Shown piece by piece: positions 8,651-16,266 of a stretch of 44,686 bases of DNA. Position 1 is the first letter of the stretch. Each line of letters opens with the position of its first letter. The DNA comes from Gemella haemolysans (GTDB lineage Bacteria; Bacillota; Bacilli; Staphylococcales; Gemellaceae), in NCBI RefSeq assembly GCF_028308085.1, contig NZ_JAQMFS010000112.1, positions 1 through 44,686 on the forward strand. The letters are read 5' to 3'. The translations under genes and the position numbers were made by a program. Below the pieces are notes generated by a model, which was given only the letters and a program-made list of their open reading frames with translations, had not been told where the DNA came from and did no database searches.

Positions 8651-9424
8651 TTATTTAAACATATTCGCTAAAATTCGATCACTTAACCTTGGGAATAACT
8701 GACTAATTTTAACACCTACAACTAATTTAAACGGTAAGTTTACCTCACGTTTTTTTGTTTCTATTCCTTTTATTATTTTTGTAACAACAAGTTTAGGTGT
8801 TAATGTTTTACCACCCATCGCCTTCTGATAACTCTTATCTTCGTCAGCTATATTAAAAAAATTAGTTGCTACAGGCCCTGGATTCACAGTCATAACATGA
8901 ACATTATCTTTCTTCAGTTCTAAACGTAAAGAATTGAAGTATCCAATTAAAGCAAATTTAGTCGCTGAATATACAGAACTTTTTGGCGTAGCAATCTTAC
9001 CAGCTAATGAAGCAATAGTAACTATTGTTCCTGATTTTTTTTCTCTCATTCTCTTAGCTATTTCTGTAGTTAATTGAATAGTTCCGATTACATTTGTATC
9101 AAACATATTAACTACTTCAGCATCACTAAATTCACTAAAGTCTTTCATAATACCATACCCAGCACCATTGATGAGAATATCAATATCATTTATAGACGAA
9201 AGTAATTTTTCTACTTGATCTTGTGAACCTATATCAACACTATAAACTCTAGTTTTAACATTTTCAAACGAACTACATTTTTTAGCGACTTTTTCTAATG
9301 CTTCTTTTCTACGGGCAACTAATATCAACTCCACATTTCCTTTTTGTGCGAATTGATGAGCTAATTCACGACCTAAGCCACTTGAAGCTCCTGTGATTAG
9401 TATTTTTTGTTTACCAGTTTCCAT
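8651..9424 (-). CDS. Short-chain dehydrogenase/reductase
   Basis: NAD(P)-dependent classical SDR of 257 aa. Seen: nucleotide-binding TGASSGLGRE near residue 10, VDIGS near 64, NGAGYG near 88, catalytic Ser in IVTIASLAGKIA, the YSATK Tyr-Lys pair near 154, and NPGPVATNF after it. ATG at 9424 with AGAGGG upstream is chosen; an earlier in-frame start would run into copY. It lies 14 bp after copY on the same strand and ends at a terminator, so it is the only visible partner in the CopY operon. Substrate unknown. The fold resembles YqjQ/DltE-type SDRs. A link to copper or oxidative stress is inferred only from the operator. Confidence 0.85.
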   Translation of the reverse strand: METGKQKILITGASSGLGRELAHQFAQKGNVELILVARRKEALEKVAKKCSSFENVKTRVYSVDIGSQDQVEKLLSSINDIDILINGAGYGIMKDFSEFSDAEVVNMFDTNVIGTIQLTTEIAKRMREKKSGTIVTIASLAGKIATPKSSVYSATKFALIGYFNSLRLELKKDNVHVMTVNPGPVATNFFNIADEDKSYQKAMGGKTLTPKLVVTKIIKGIETKKREVNLPFKLVVGVKISQLFPRLSDRILANMFK

Positions 9425-9438
9425 TTTACATCCCTCTT

Positions 9439-9873
9439 TTAACCATGTTTTGCAGCACAACTACATTGTCCTTTTAGACATTTACAGGTAATAACTTCAG
9501 CTGCAGTTTTTCTTTTTTCTTGTAGTAATTCTATAATTTCATCAATATTACTTTTACTTAAATTATCTGTTTCGATTATATTCTTAACGATAATATGTGT
9601 TCTTCTTTCACAAATTCTTTCTAAAAAGTTCTGTGTTAATATCTCTAAACACTCATCCTCTACACATTTTGCTGAATATAGAAATTTGTTGCCTTGTTTT
9701 CTTGTTTCTAAAAATCCTTTTTCTACTAACCTTGAGAGTAAAGTTTTAATAGTTGAAGGAGTCCAAGACTTTTTTTCACCTAGAGTATCTATTACAAATT
9801 TACTTGTAGTTTCTTTATTGTTCCAAACTACTCGCATTACTTCCCATTCAGCTTCTGAAATATTAATATCCAT
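9439..9873 (-). CDS. copY: CopY/TcrY-type copper-responsive repressor
   Basis: BlaI/MecI-family winged-helix repressor. Seen: N-terminal DNA-binding domain (SEAEWEVMRVVWNNKETTSKFVIDTL, SWTPSTIKTLLSRLVEKGFL) and a C-terminal metal site CKCLKGQCSC at residues 130-139, which is the CxCxxxxCxC signature of CopY that exchanges Zn for Cu(I) to release DNA. Length 144 aa matches the family. A cop box lies immediately upstream, so it probably represses itself and the downstream SDR. Unusually, no copA ATPase or copZ chaperone follows; those may be elsewhere in the genome. Confidence 0.93.
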   Translation of the reverse strand: MDINISEAEWEVMRVVWNNKETTSKFVIDTLGEKKSWTPSTIKTLLSRLVEKGFLETRKQGNKFLYSAKCVEDECLEILTQNFLERICERRTHIIVKNIIETDNLSKSNIDEIIELLQEKRKTAAEVITCKCLKGQCSCAAKHG

Positions 9874-9895
9874 TTCTATTCATCCTTTTTTCTCA

Positions 9896-9909
9896 GTTAC
9901 ATCTGTAAC
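9896..9909. promoter_or_regulatory. Cop box operator
   Basis: Perfect GTTACA-TC-TGTAAC palindrome containing the known CopY core TACAnnTGTA. It sits directly after the -10 element of the copY promoter and overlaps the predicted transcription start. Confidence 0.88.
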
Positions 9910-9910
9910 T

Positions 9911-9939
9911 ATAATACTATGTTAAACATATAATGTCAA
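9911..9939 (-). promoter_or_regulatory. copY promoter
   Basis: Minus strand TTGACA (9934-9939), 17-bp spacer, TATTAT (9911-9916), with the cop box directly downstream. Confidence 0.88.
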
Positions 9940-9947
9940 TTCATAAA

Positions 9948-9978
9948 AAACTTGATCTTAGCATTGCTAAAATCAAGT
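9948..9978. terminator. Terminator at end of the psd-yqe operon
   Basis: Near-perfect hairpin AACTTGAT-TTAGC / GCTAA-ATCAAGTT between the gyrI-like gene and the copY promoter. A-runs on the plus strand give the minus-strand T tail. Confidence 0.75.
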
Positions 9979-10614
9979 TTAAGATTTTTTCTTAATTGGA
10001 TGTCTTATTACTGTTTTAAGTTTCTCCGGCACTGTTTTCCTCACATCTGAAATATAAATTTCATGATGATATCTGGTCTCATTTATATCTAACTCATAAC
10101 CTTCAGAAATCATATATTCATGCATCTTAGTAACAGTCTCTGGCTCTGAATCATATGGTCCTATATGCATACATTGAACACAAGTTCCTTCATCATAGCT
10201 AAAAAATTTAACCTTTGAGAAATCTTCTTTTTTCTTTTCCGTTACTTGCTTAATAGCCCACTCAAATACTTCTTTTGTAACAAAATCTGGCATACGTATT
10301 AACGAAATAAACTTAAAATTTCGTTTATTACTATAATCAACACCATCTATTCCTTCCTGCCACCAAAACCCTTCTAATGGTGGTACCACAAAATCAAAGT
10401 AATTAGGGATTTCATATTCTCCTTTTTTACTCATCTTTATAGTATACGCTACAGGATACAATAGACTTATTGATTGCTTATACTCACTATCCCCATCATT
10501 GGGATCCCCACTCCCTCTAACTGCTATATAATTAGCCTTATCCACATTTACTATACAAGGTTTATTTTTAGGTGCATATAAATGCTTAAGTGTTTTTTTG
10601 AAATCTACTGCCAT
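9979..10614 (-). CDS. GyrI-like small-molecule-binding domain protein
   Basis: Stand-alone GyrI-like (AraC effector-binding-like) protein of 211 aa without a DNA-binding domain. Seen: FKKTLKHLYAPK near the start, NYIAVRGSGDPND near 28, YPVAYTIKM near 53, the EGFWWQEG loop near 83, and the second repeat half with VQCMHIGPYDSEPETVTKMHEYM near 149 and RYHHEIYISDVRK near 182. Those blocks are typical of the family, which binds hydrophobic or xenobiotic molecules; some members hydrolyse cyclopropanoid toxins. It starts 1 bp after yqeM, so it is the last gene of the operon. Its link to ribosome assembly or NAD genes is not clear. Confidence 0.8.
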   Translation of the reverse strand: MAVDFKKTLKHLYAPKNKPCIVNVDKANYIAVRGSGDPNDGDSEYKQSISLLYPVAYTIKMSKKGEYEIPNYFDFVVPPLEGFWWQEGIDGVDYSNKRNFKFISLIRMPDFVTKEVFEWAIKQVTEKKKEDFSKVKFFSYDEGTCVQCMHIGPYDSEPETVTKMHEYMISEGYELDINETRYHHEIYISDVRKTVPEKLKTVIRHPIKKKS

Positions 10615-10615
10615 T

Positions 10616-11335
10616 TTATTTCTTCAAAATAAAGATTATTCGATCTGATTCAGAATAATTTTTATTATTCTTATCAAAATCACAGAAATAATCTTTCACT
10701 TTAAATCCAGTATTTTGAATTTCTCCAAGGACATCATTTATTTCATAAGTTCTTTGTGAATGAAACTGTTCAAGCTTTCTATATAAACCATTCTTTTCTT
10801 TAATAAAGAATGACAGCTCACTTTCCACCTCTAACGAATTTTCTGTTTCATATGTAAACCATAGATAACTTATATCTTCATCTTCATAACCAAAAACTTG
10901 TTTTTCCAACATATCAGTAATTTTTTTAGGTGTATGAATATCAAAAATAAATTTTCCACCTTCTTTTAGAGATGAATATACTTCTTTTAATCCTAATTTA
11001 AATTCCTCAAAATCTGATAAATAATTAAATACATCAAATGCACTTAAAATAAAATCAAATTCTATATTTAACGATGAAATTTCTAATAAATCCATCGCAA
11101 AATAATTACATCCAGAAACTTTTTCACTCGCTATCGCTAACATTTGTTCACTATTATCTACTGCGAATATTTCTCCATATTTTTTCAGCGTTGGTAGCAT
11201 TGTTCCACTACCACAACCTAAATCAAGAACTAGAAGATTTTTTCTATCTTCTAATTCTTGATTAATAATATTTTTATAAGCATCGTAGTCGACATCCATT
11301 AGTTTATCATAAACAATACTTAAATTCTCATACAT
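10616..11335 (-). CDS. yqeM: Class I SAM-dependent methyltransferase, YqeM type
   Basis: Rossmann methyltransferase of about 239 aa. Seen: MYENLSIVYDKLMDVDYDAY at the N-terminus (typical of YqeM), motif I VLDLGCGSGT near residue 38, AVDNSEQML motif II, DFILSAFDVFNYL and LKEGGKFIFDIHTPKK. The start at 11335 has AAAGGTG upstream and overlaps the rsfS terminus region; a longer start inside rsfS is less likely. The order yqeK-rsfS-yqeM is the same as in Bacillus subtilis. Its substrate is not established in the family. Confidence 0.85.
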   Translation of the reverse strand: MYENLSIVYDKLMDVDYDAYKNIINQELEDRKNLLVLDLGCGSGTMLPTLKKYGEIFAVDNSEQMLAIASEKVSGCNYFAMDLLEISSLNIEFDFILSAFDVFNYLSDFEEFKLGLKEVYSSLKEGGKFIFDIHTPKKITDMLEKQVFGYEDEDISYLWFTYETENSLEVESELSFFIKEKNGLYRKLEQFHSQRTYEINDVLGEIQNTGFKVKDYFCDFDKNNKNYSESDRIIFILKK

Positions 11336-11336
11336 A

Positions 11337-11675
11337 TTAGACACCTTTGATAGGGTATTTTTCAAATAATGAATCTAATTCATAGTATTCTCTGTCATCT
11401 CGTGTCATAATATTAACTACAACATCTCCTAAGTCCATAAGAACCCATTTAGCTTCTCTTAGACCTTCTGTGCTATGAATTTCTCCACCATTTTCTAATA
11501 CTTGTTCTCTAACTTCTTGTGCAATTGCTTCTACTTGTCTATTTGTAGGTGCATGACAGATTACAGAATAATCATATAATACTCCTGCTTGTGTTAAATC
11601 ATAAGCAACAATATCATATCCGTGCTTATCGTCACATGCATCTACAACAATTTTTAATAAGTTTTCTACTTCCAT
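11337..11675 (-). CDS. rsfS: Ribosome silencing factor RsfS
   Basis: Binds ribosomal protein uL14 and blocks subunit joining in poor nutrition. Seen: VDACDDKHGYDIVAYDL at the N-terminus, YSVICHAPTNRQVEAIA, the signature GLREAKWVLMDLGDVVVNIM, and REYYELDSLF at the end. The length of 112 aa is standard. Of two ATGs six bases apart, the second (11675) has GAGG at proper distance; the first sits on top of it. It lies between yqeK and yqeM, as in other Bacilli. Confidence 0.95.
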   Translation of the reverse strand: MEVENLLKIVVDACDDKHGYDIVAYDLTQAGVLYDYSVICHAPTNRQVEAIAQEVREQVLENGGEIHSTEGLREAKWVLMDLGDVVVNIMTRDDREYYELDSLFEKYPIKGV

Positions 11676-11690
11676 TTTCATCCTCTTTCT

Positions 11691-12560
11691 TTATTTCTTT
11701 ATAATATGGAACATTACTACATACAATACGTCATCTTCTGGATATCTTTTCGCAAGTTTTTCGATTAACTCATCTAGAGTAACTCCATAATATTTAGCGT
11801 AACGCTCTGTTAATGTTTCTCTTGTCACAGGTTTAACTAAATCAACTTCTAATGTAGCAAAAACTGTATCTGGATCTTCATAAGTTGTAGCTTCTAATAA
11901 ATCACCTTTCTTGAAATGAGCTTCACTTTTATTTCTGATAGTGATTGTTTTTTCATCTGTTAAGATTTTGTCTTTATTTTTTTCTTTAAATCCAACACGA
12001 TAATTTTTAATATTATAGTAGTTATAACATTCTAATAATGAAGGATAAATTCTTTCATCATTGTCAATTAAGTAAACCAATGTGTATTTTGCCGCAAGTC
12101 TAACCGCTTCATCAAGATCATATTGAGATACTTCAGTCACCTCAGCTAAATGCGGGTGTTTTCTTTGTGGATCTGTATAATCAGAGATAAAGATTATTTT
12201 TTCTAATAACGTCATGTGCTTTCTACCGAAAGTATGGTTTGCAACAGCAAGCTTAACCTCCTCATCTGCAACACCAAATTCTTCTTCGATATATGCACTT
12301 GCTACTGGTCCATGAAGAACCTCTACAGGATAATCTAATAAATTAACATCTAAATTATGTAAAATTACATATTTTTTCATTAATACTTCATCCATAGGTT
12401 TACAAACATCATGAACTAAAGCTGCTAATGCTGCTCTTTCTACACTTGCTCCATGAATCTCTGCTAAATGTTTCGCCACTTCCACAACTCTTAAAGTGTG
12501 TTCGTATCTTTTTTCTGGTAATATTTCTTTTACTCTATTTTGAATTTCTTGATATTCCAT
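11691..12560 (-). CDS. yqeK: YqeK HD-domain Ap4A hydrolase fused to a YqfB-like ASCH domain
   Basis: Residues 1-183 are YqeK: RYEHTLRVVEVAKHLA (His21), ALVHDVCK (HD at 50-51), LHGPVASAYI, NHTFGRKHMTLLEKIIFISDYTDP. This family symmetrically cleaves Ap4A to ADP. Residues about 184-289 are additional: VGFKEKNKDKILTDEKTITIR, then SEAHFKKGDLL, LTERYAKYYGVTLDEL and a C-terminal VMFHIIK. This matches the full length of E. coli YqfB, an ASCH-fold N4-acetylcytidine amidohydrolase, including its Lys21/Thr24 equivalents (K204, T207). The YqfB Glu74 position appears to be Tyr here. Usual YqeK is about 190 aa, so the fusion is notable. The gene overlaps nadD by 26 bp. Confidence 0.9.
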   Translation of the reverse strand: MEYQEIQNRVKEILPEKRYEHTLRVVEVAKHLAEIHGASVERAALAALVHDVCKPMDEVLMKKYVILHNLDVNLLDYPVEVLHGPVASAYIEEEFGVADEEVKLAVANHTFGRKHMTLLEKIIFISDYTDPQRKHPHLAEVTEVSQYDLDEAVRLAAKYTLVYLIDNDERIYPSLLECYNYYNIKNYRVGFKEKNKDKILTDEKTITIRNKSEAHFKKGDLLEATTYEDPDTVFATLEVDLVKPVTRETLTERYAKYYGVTLDELIEKLAKRYPEDDVLYVVMFHIIKK

Positions 12561-13143
12561 ATAAACTCAACTCCTCTATATATGACCTACATTCATCAGT
12601 GATCATATATTTAATACTTTTCTTATTTTTTAAATTATCTCTAATCAAACTAGAACTTATCTCTATTATTGGAGACTTCATTATCTCATAACTTATAGAT
12701 TTATAAAATACATCTCCATTTACTACCTCATACAAATCCTCTTCGTCTCGTGCTACGAAAATAAATGTTACAAGTTTAGATAGTTCTTTTATATTATACC
12801 ATCTTTTTAAATCTTTCGCTCTATCTGTTCCAATAATAAAATAGATTTTTTCATTTTTATATAATTCACTAAAATACTTAACAGTATTATAACTATAACT
12901 TACACCTTCATTTGAGATTTCATAATCACTAACTTCAAACTTGAAATTATCTTTTGTACTTAGTTTCGTCATCTCAAATCTATTCTTATCACTAGCCTCT
13001 AATTCTCGGCCTTTTAAAGGTGTAATATACGATGGTATAAAGATAATTTTTTCTAAATTATAAGTTTCTAATGCATTTTCGGCCGTAATTAAATGCCCAA
13101 TATGTATTGGATCAAAACTACCTCCATAAAGTGCAATTGACAT
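12535..13143 (-). CDS. nadD: Nicotinate-nucleotide adenylyltransferase
   Basis: Makes deamido-NAD from nicotinate mononucleotide and ATP. Seen: ALYGGSFDPIHIGHLITAE at the N-terminus (GxFxPxHxGH), FIPSYITPLK near 36, FIIGTDRAKDLKRWYN near 101, FVARDEED, and the ISSSLIRDNL (ISxT/SxIR) motif near 170. 202 aa is typical. It is translated from the second base after yhbY and its 3' end overlaps yqeK, which suggests coupling. It ends in TAG. Confidence 0.95.
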   Translation of the reverse strand: MSIALYGGSFDPIHIGHLITAENALETYNLEKIIFIPSYITPLKGRELEASDKNRFEMTKLSTKDNFKFEVSDYEISNEGVSYSYNTVKYFSELYKNEKIYFIIGTDRAKDLKRWYNIKELSKLVTFIFVARDEEDLYEVVNGDVFYKSISYEIMKSPIIEISSSLIRDNLKNKKSIKYMITDECRSYIEELSLYGISRNSK

Positions 13144-13144
13144 T

Positions 13145-13444
13145 TTACTTCACCAACTCTATTTTTCTATACTTTTCCTTAGAGCTTTGTTTGTATAATA
13201 CAATTGTGTGTCCAATCACTTGAACTAATTCAGATGAAGTACGTTCAGATAAAATTTTTGCTACTTCATCTTTATCTTCTTCACAGTTTTGTAAAATACT
13301 AACTTTTAATAATTCACGTTTTTCTAACGCATCTCTAATTCCTTGGATCATATCACTATTCACACCTGATTTTCCAACTTGGAAAATCGGTGATAAGTGA
13401 TGTGCTAATGCTCTTAATTGTCTTTTTTGTTTTCCTTTTAACAT
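13145..13444 (-). CDS. yhbY: YhbY-family RNA-binding protein (CRM domain)
   Basis: Single CRM domain protein of 99 aa associated with pre-50S ribosome assembly. Seen: LKGKQKRQLRALAHHLSPIFQVGKSG at the N-terminus with the GKSG loop that contacts RNA, then LEKRELLKVSILQNCEEDKDEVAKILSE and VQVIGHTIVLYK. RBS AGAGGAT precedes the ATG. In Bacillus, aroE separates yqeH and yhbY; it is absent here. Confidence 0.93.
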   Translation of the reverse strand: MLKGKQKRQLRALAHHLSPIFQVGKSGVNSDMIQGIRDALEKRELLKVSILQNCEEDKDEVAKILSERTSSELVQVIGHTIVLYKQSSKEKYRKIELVK

Positions 13445-13464
13445 CTTATCCTCTTTTCTTAATA

Positions 13465-14583
13465 TTATATTATAGATTCACGTACGAATACTTCGATTTC
13501 TTCTGGTACATGTATATCTATCTTACAACCACTATCACTATTAACCGTAATCCAACCTAATCCAGAAATTACAATGTCCATCTTTCTACTATCAATAGTG
13601 AAACTTTTCTTAACTTGATTATTGAATATTGAAATATTATCTTCAAATGGTGGTTTCAATAACGTTCCTAAATGTTTTTCAAATAATGCATCTGCATTAC
13701 TAAGTTTTGTACGATGAATTTCTACTAAATTAGACGCATATAAAGTGAAACTTTGACGCTCACCTTCTACAAAGTCCATTCTAGCCATACCACCGAAGAA
13801 TAGACTTTGCTCAGCATTCAATTGAAATACACGAGCTTTAATCTCCTTTTTAGGCATTACTAATTTTAAACTTTGAGCATCTAGATAATGAGCAATATCG
13901 TAATCTAATATGATACCAGGTGTATCATAAATACTAGTAGCTCTATCTAAAGGTATCTCAATCATTCCAAGTGTTGTTCCAGGGAAGTGAGATGTTGTAA
14001 TAACATTTTTATCCCCAGTTGTAAGTTCAATAAGTTTGTTAATAAATGTAGATTTACCAACATTTGTCGCACCTACGATATATACGTCCTTACCATTACG
14101 AAGCTCATCTATACGACTAGCAGCTTCTTCAACACCTTGATTTTTTATTGCACTAATTAGAAGAATATCTTTTACTTTAATCCCTTTCGCCTTAAGCATC
14201 TTAAACAACCATTGTTTCACCTTGTTTTGTTTAACTGATTTCGGCAATAAGTCTAGTTTATTAGCTACTAGGACAATATCTTTATTATTTCCTACAATAT
14301 CAACCACATCTTCAATCCAGCTTCCAGAAAAATCAAAGATATCTACAACTTTTACTATTAATGCATCTTTTTTCGATAATGTTTTGATAAGTTGATAGAA
14401 ATCCTCAGCTCCTAGTTGAACATCAGATACTTCATTATAATTTTTCAATCTGAAACATCTTTTACAAACAAGATTACCATCAACGCTTTTTTCTACAACA
14501 CTTTTTGGTAAATATCCTTGTTTATTTTGATCTTCACTTTGAATTTCAACACCACAACCTATACAATAAACTTTATTACTCAA
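13465..14583 (-). CDS. yqeH: Ribosome biogenesis GTPase YqeH
   Basis: Circularly permuted GTPase needed for 30S assembly. Seen: N-terminal zinc finger CIGCGVEIQ...CKRCF, then G4 NKLDLLPKS before G1 GATNVGKSTFINK and G3 DTPGI, which is the permuted order. The C-terminal domain has FFGGMARMDFVEG. The start is probably TTG at 14583, because GGAGG lies five bases before it. The alternative ATG (14593-14595) is itself part of the TGGAGG sequence and has no RBS. With TTG the gene overlaps yqeG by 8 bp. Confidence 0.93.
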   Translation of the reverse strand: MSNKVYCIGCGVEIQSEDQNKQGYLPKSVVEKSVDGNLVCKRCFRLKNYNEVSDVQLGAEDFYQLIKTLSKKDALIVKVVDIFDFSGSWIEDVVDIVGNNKDIVLVANKLDLLPKSVKQNKVKQWLFKMLKAKGIKVKDILLISAIKNQGVEEAASRIDELRNGKDVYIVGATNVGKSTFINKLIELTTGDKNVITTSHFPGTTLGMIEIPLDRATSIYDTPGIILDYDIAHYLDAQSLKLVMPKKEIKARVFQLNAEQSLFFGGMARMDFVEGERQSFTLYASNLVEIHRTKLSNADALFEKHLGTLLKPPFEDNISIFNNQVKKSFTIDSRKMDIVISGLGWITVNSDSGCKIDIHVPEEIEVFVRESII

Positions 14584-15151
14584 TATGGCCTCCATTTTTT
14601 TCTTTCTTATGTTTTAATCTATAGCCCACTTTTTTCATTTTAGGGAATGCTTTTCTTCTAGTTAAATTATGGATAATCAATGCTTCAAAAAATCTATTAA
14701 TTCTAGTTTTAAAAGCATCTGTCTTTGAAATTGGCTTAACTAGTACACTCATAGCTCCAAAACTTTTTGCTCCTAATACGTCAGTTAAAACTTGATCCCC
14801 TAAAATAATCGCTTCTTCTGGTTTTCTATTTAATTTTTTAAGTGCTCTTTTAAAACCTATAGTTAAAGGTTTCTTTGCACCTGCAACATATTGAAGATTT
14901 AATTTTTTACAAAACTCTTCAACTCGTTCTTCAGTATTATTAGATACAACAATAATATCGAAACCAGCTTTTTTCATCTTCTTTAGCCATTTATTCAATT
15001 CTTTAGTATCTTTCTTACTATCCCATGATATTAAGGTATTATCTAAATCTGAAATAATAACTTTTTTGCTGTGCATATTCATATACTCAACATCAATAAA
15101 CTCATACTTTTCTACAAAATCATCAGGTGAAAAATATCTTTTTAGTACCAT
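14576..15151 (-). CDS. yqeG: YqeG family HAD IIIA-type phosphatase
   Basis: HAD-superfamily phosphatase, 191 aa. Seen: VIISDLDNTLISWDSK near 34 (nucleophile DxDxT with T), VVSNNTEERV near 71 (motif II), KKPLTIGFKRAL near 97 (motif III Lys) and IILGDQVLTDVLGA near 120 (motif IV). The C-terminal ~40 residues are strongly basic. Relatives in plants dephosphorylate phosphatidylglycerophosphate; the bacterial role is uncertain. The gene lies 17 bp after psd, which makes a phospholipid link plausible. The RBS is weak. Confidence 0.9.
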   Translation of the reverse strand: MVLKRYFSPDDFVEKYEFIDVEYMNMHSKKVIISDLDNTLISWDSKKDTKELNKWLKKMKKAGFDIIVVSNNTEERVEEFCKKLNLQYVAGAKKPLTIGFKRALKKLNRKPEEAIILGDQVLTDVLGAKSFGAMSVLVKPISKTDAFKTRINRFFEALIIHNLTRRKAFPKMKKVGYRLKHKKEKNGGHIE

Positions 15152-15168
15152 TTTTTCTACACAATAGC

Positions 15169-15945
15169 CTATAAAATAGTTGCTATTTTCTCTCCCATCT
15201 TGATTTCTTTATTCTCTAAGTTTTCCTCTAAGATTATGTTATCTTTTTCAAACAGTAATACTACCGTTGAACCAAACTCAAAGTAACCTAACTCTTCACC
15301 TTTTTTCACATAAATACTCTCATATGTAGGAATAATTGAGTTAACATTTTGAGCTCCTACAGGTATTAGTGTGTAATTGATTTTCCCACTTAACTTATAC
15401 ACTTGTCTGTAGTTATAACTTAGTATATTATCTCCTAATTCTAGTCCAAGATTATTAACTGGATATGAATATTTACCAAGACTATAAGCATCCTTTACTT
15501 GGCAATTCATCGGGAAATGAATACGGTGATAATTCTTCGGACTAAGATATATTATCATGTATGTACCATCTTTATATTTATCAGCTAACTCACTATCTCC
15601 AACCAATGTTTGAACGTTATAGACTTGATTCTTCACAACAAATGTGCTGTCTTCAGAAATAACACCTACTTCAGAAATAACACCATCCGTTGGACTTACA
15701 AGTGAATTTTCATCTTGATTGATTGGTCGAGCATCTGGGCGTAACTTTCTAATAAAAAATTCATTTAAATTTTTAAAATCATCAATTTCATCTAAAATTT
15801 CATCAGTATTAATATCATATACCTTAGCAAAAGGTTGAATCATTAATCGACTTAGATTAGATTTTGTTAATTTTTTCAGAGCTTTAGAACTCATATTTCC
15901 ATTAGTTAATTCAACACAAAGTTGAAACATTTTCTTTTTTAACAT
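15169..15945 (-). CDS. psd: Phosphatidylserine decarboxylase proenzyme
   Basis: Converts phosphatidylserine to phosphatidylethanolamine and self-cleaves to form a pyruvoyl cofactor. Seen: LNEFFIRKLRPDARPI near 62, SPTDGVISEVG near 88, NYHRIHFPM near 139, and FEFGSTVVLLF near 220. The last holds the GST cleavage motif, in which Ser becomes pyruvoyl. 258 aa from the ATG at 15945, which has AAGGAG six bases upstream; the longer in-frame start has none. It is first in the yqe operon rather than next to pssA, which lies at 44.0 kb. It ends in TAG. Confidence 0.93.
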   Translation of the reverse strand: MLKKKMFQLCVELTNGNMSSKALKKLTKSNLSRLMIQPFAKVYDINTDEILDEIDDFKNLNEFFIRKLRPDARPINQDENSLVSPTDGVISEVGVISEDSTFVVKNQVYNVQTLVGDSELADKYKDGTYMIIYLSPKNYHRIHFPMNCQVKDAYSLGKYSYPVNNLGLELGDNILSYNYRQVYKLSGKINYTLIPVGAQNVNSIIPTYESIYVKKGEELGYFEFGSTVVLLFEKDNIILEENLENKEIKMGEKIATIL

Positions 15946-16203
15946 ACCCGTCTCCTTATTGAATATCATTCTATATTTTACTATAAAAGTTGTTTAAATA
16001 CAAATATTGCAAAGAAAAAAGCTAAAAATATATCAAAATTATCTCTTAAAATTTATTTTTTTAAATAATAATTATTATTACATCATATTCTTATATTTTC
16101 ATAAATTTAAAATCATAAACTATTTCGAATGTTACACGTTAACACTGCTTTTAATTCAGTATCTATATATTCAGGTTAAGTAGAAAATTTTTATTATATA
16201 TTA
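15946..16203. other. Divergent AT-rich intergenic region
   Basis: About 260 bp between divergent psd and the broken tetR. It holds homopolymer-rich AT sequence and one small palindrome, TGTTA-N5-TAACA (16130-16144), which could be a regulator site. No ORF or structured RNA was recognised. Confidence 0.4.
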
Positions 16204-16232
16204 TTGATTTTAACAACATAAAATTGTATAAT
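16204..16232 (+). promoter_or_regulatory. Promoter of interrupted tetR
   Basis: TTGATT (16204-16209), 17-bp spacer, TATAAT (16227-16232). It ends about 34 bases before the ATG at 16267, and GGGAG lies between. Confidence 0.75.
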
Positions 16233-16266
16233 AAAATTATAATAATAAAACAAGGGAGTGAATGAC

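Noticed and set aside
12428..12691. Plus-strand ORF across nadD-yqeK junction
   Set aside because: Low-complexity antisense shadow of two well-supported genes.
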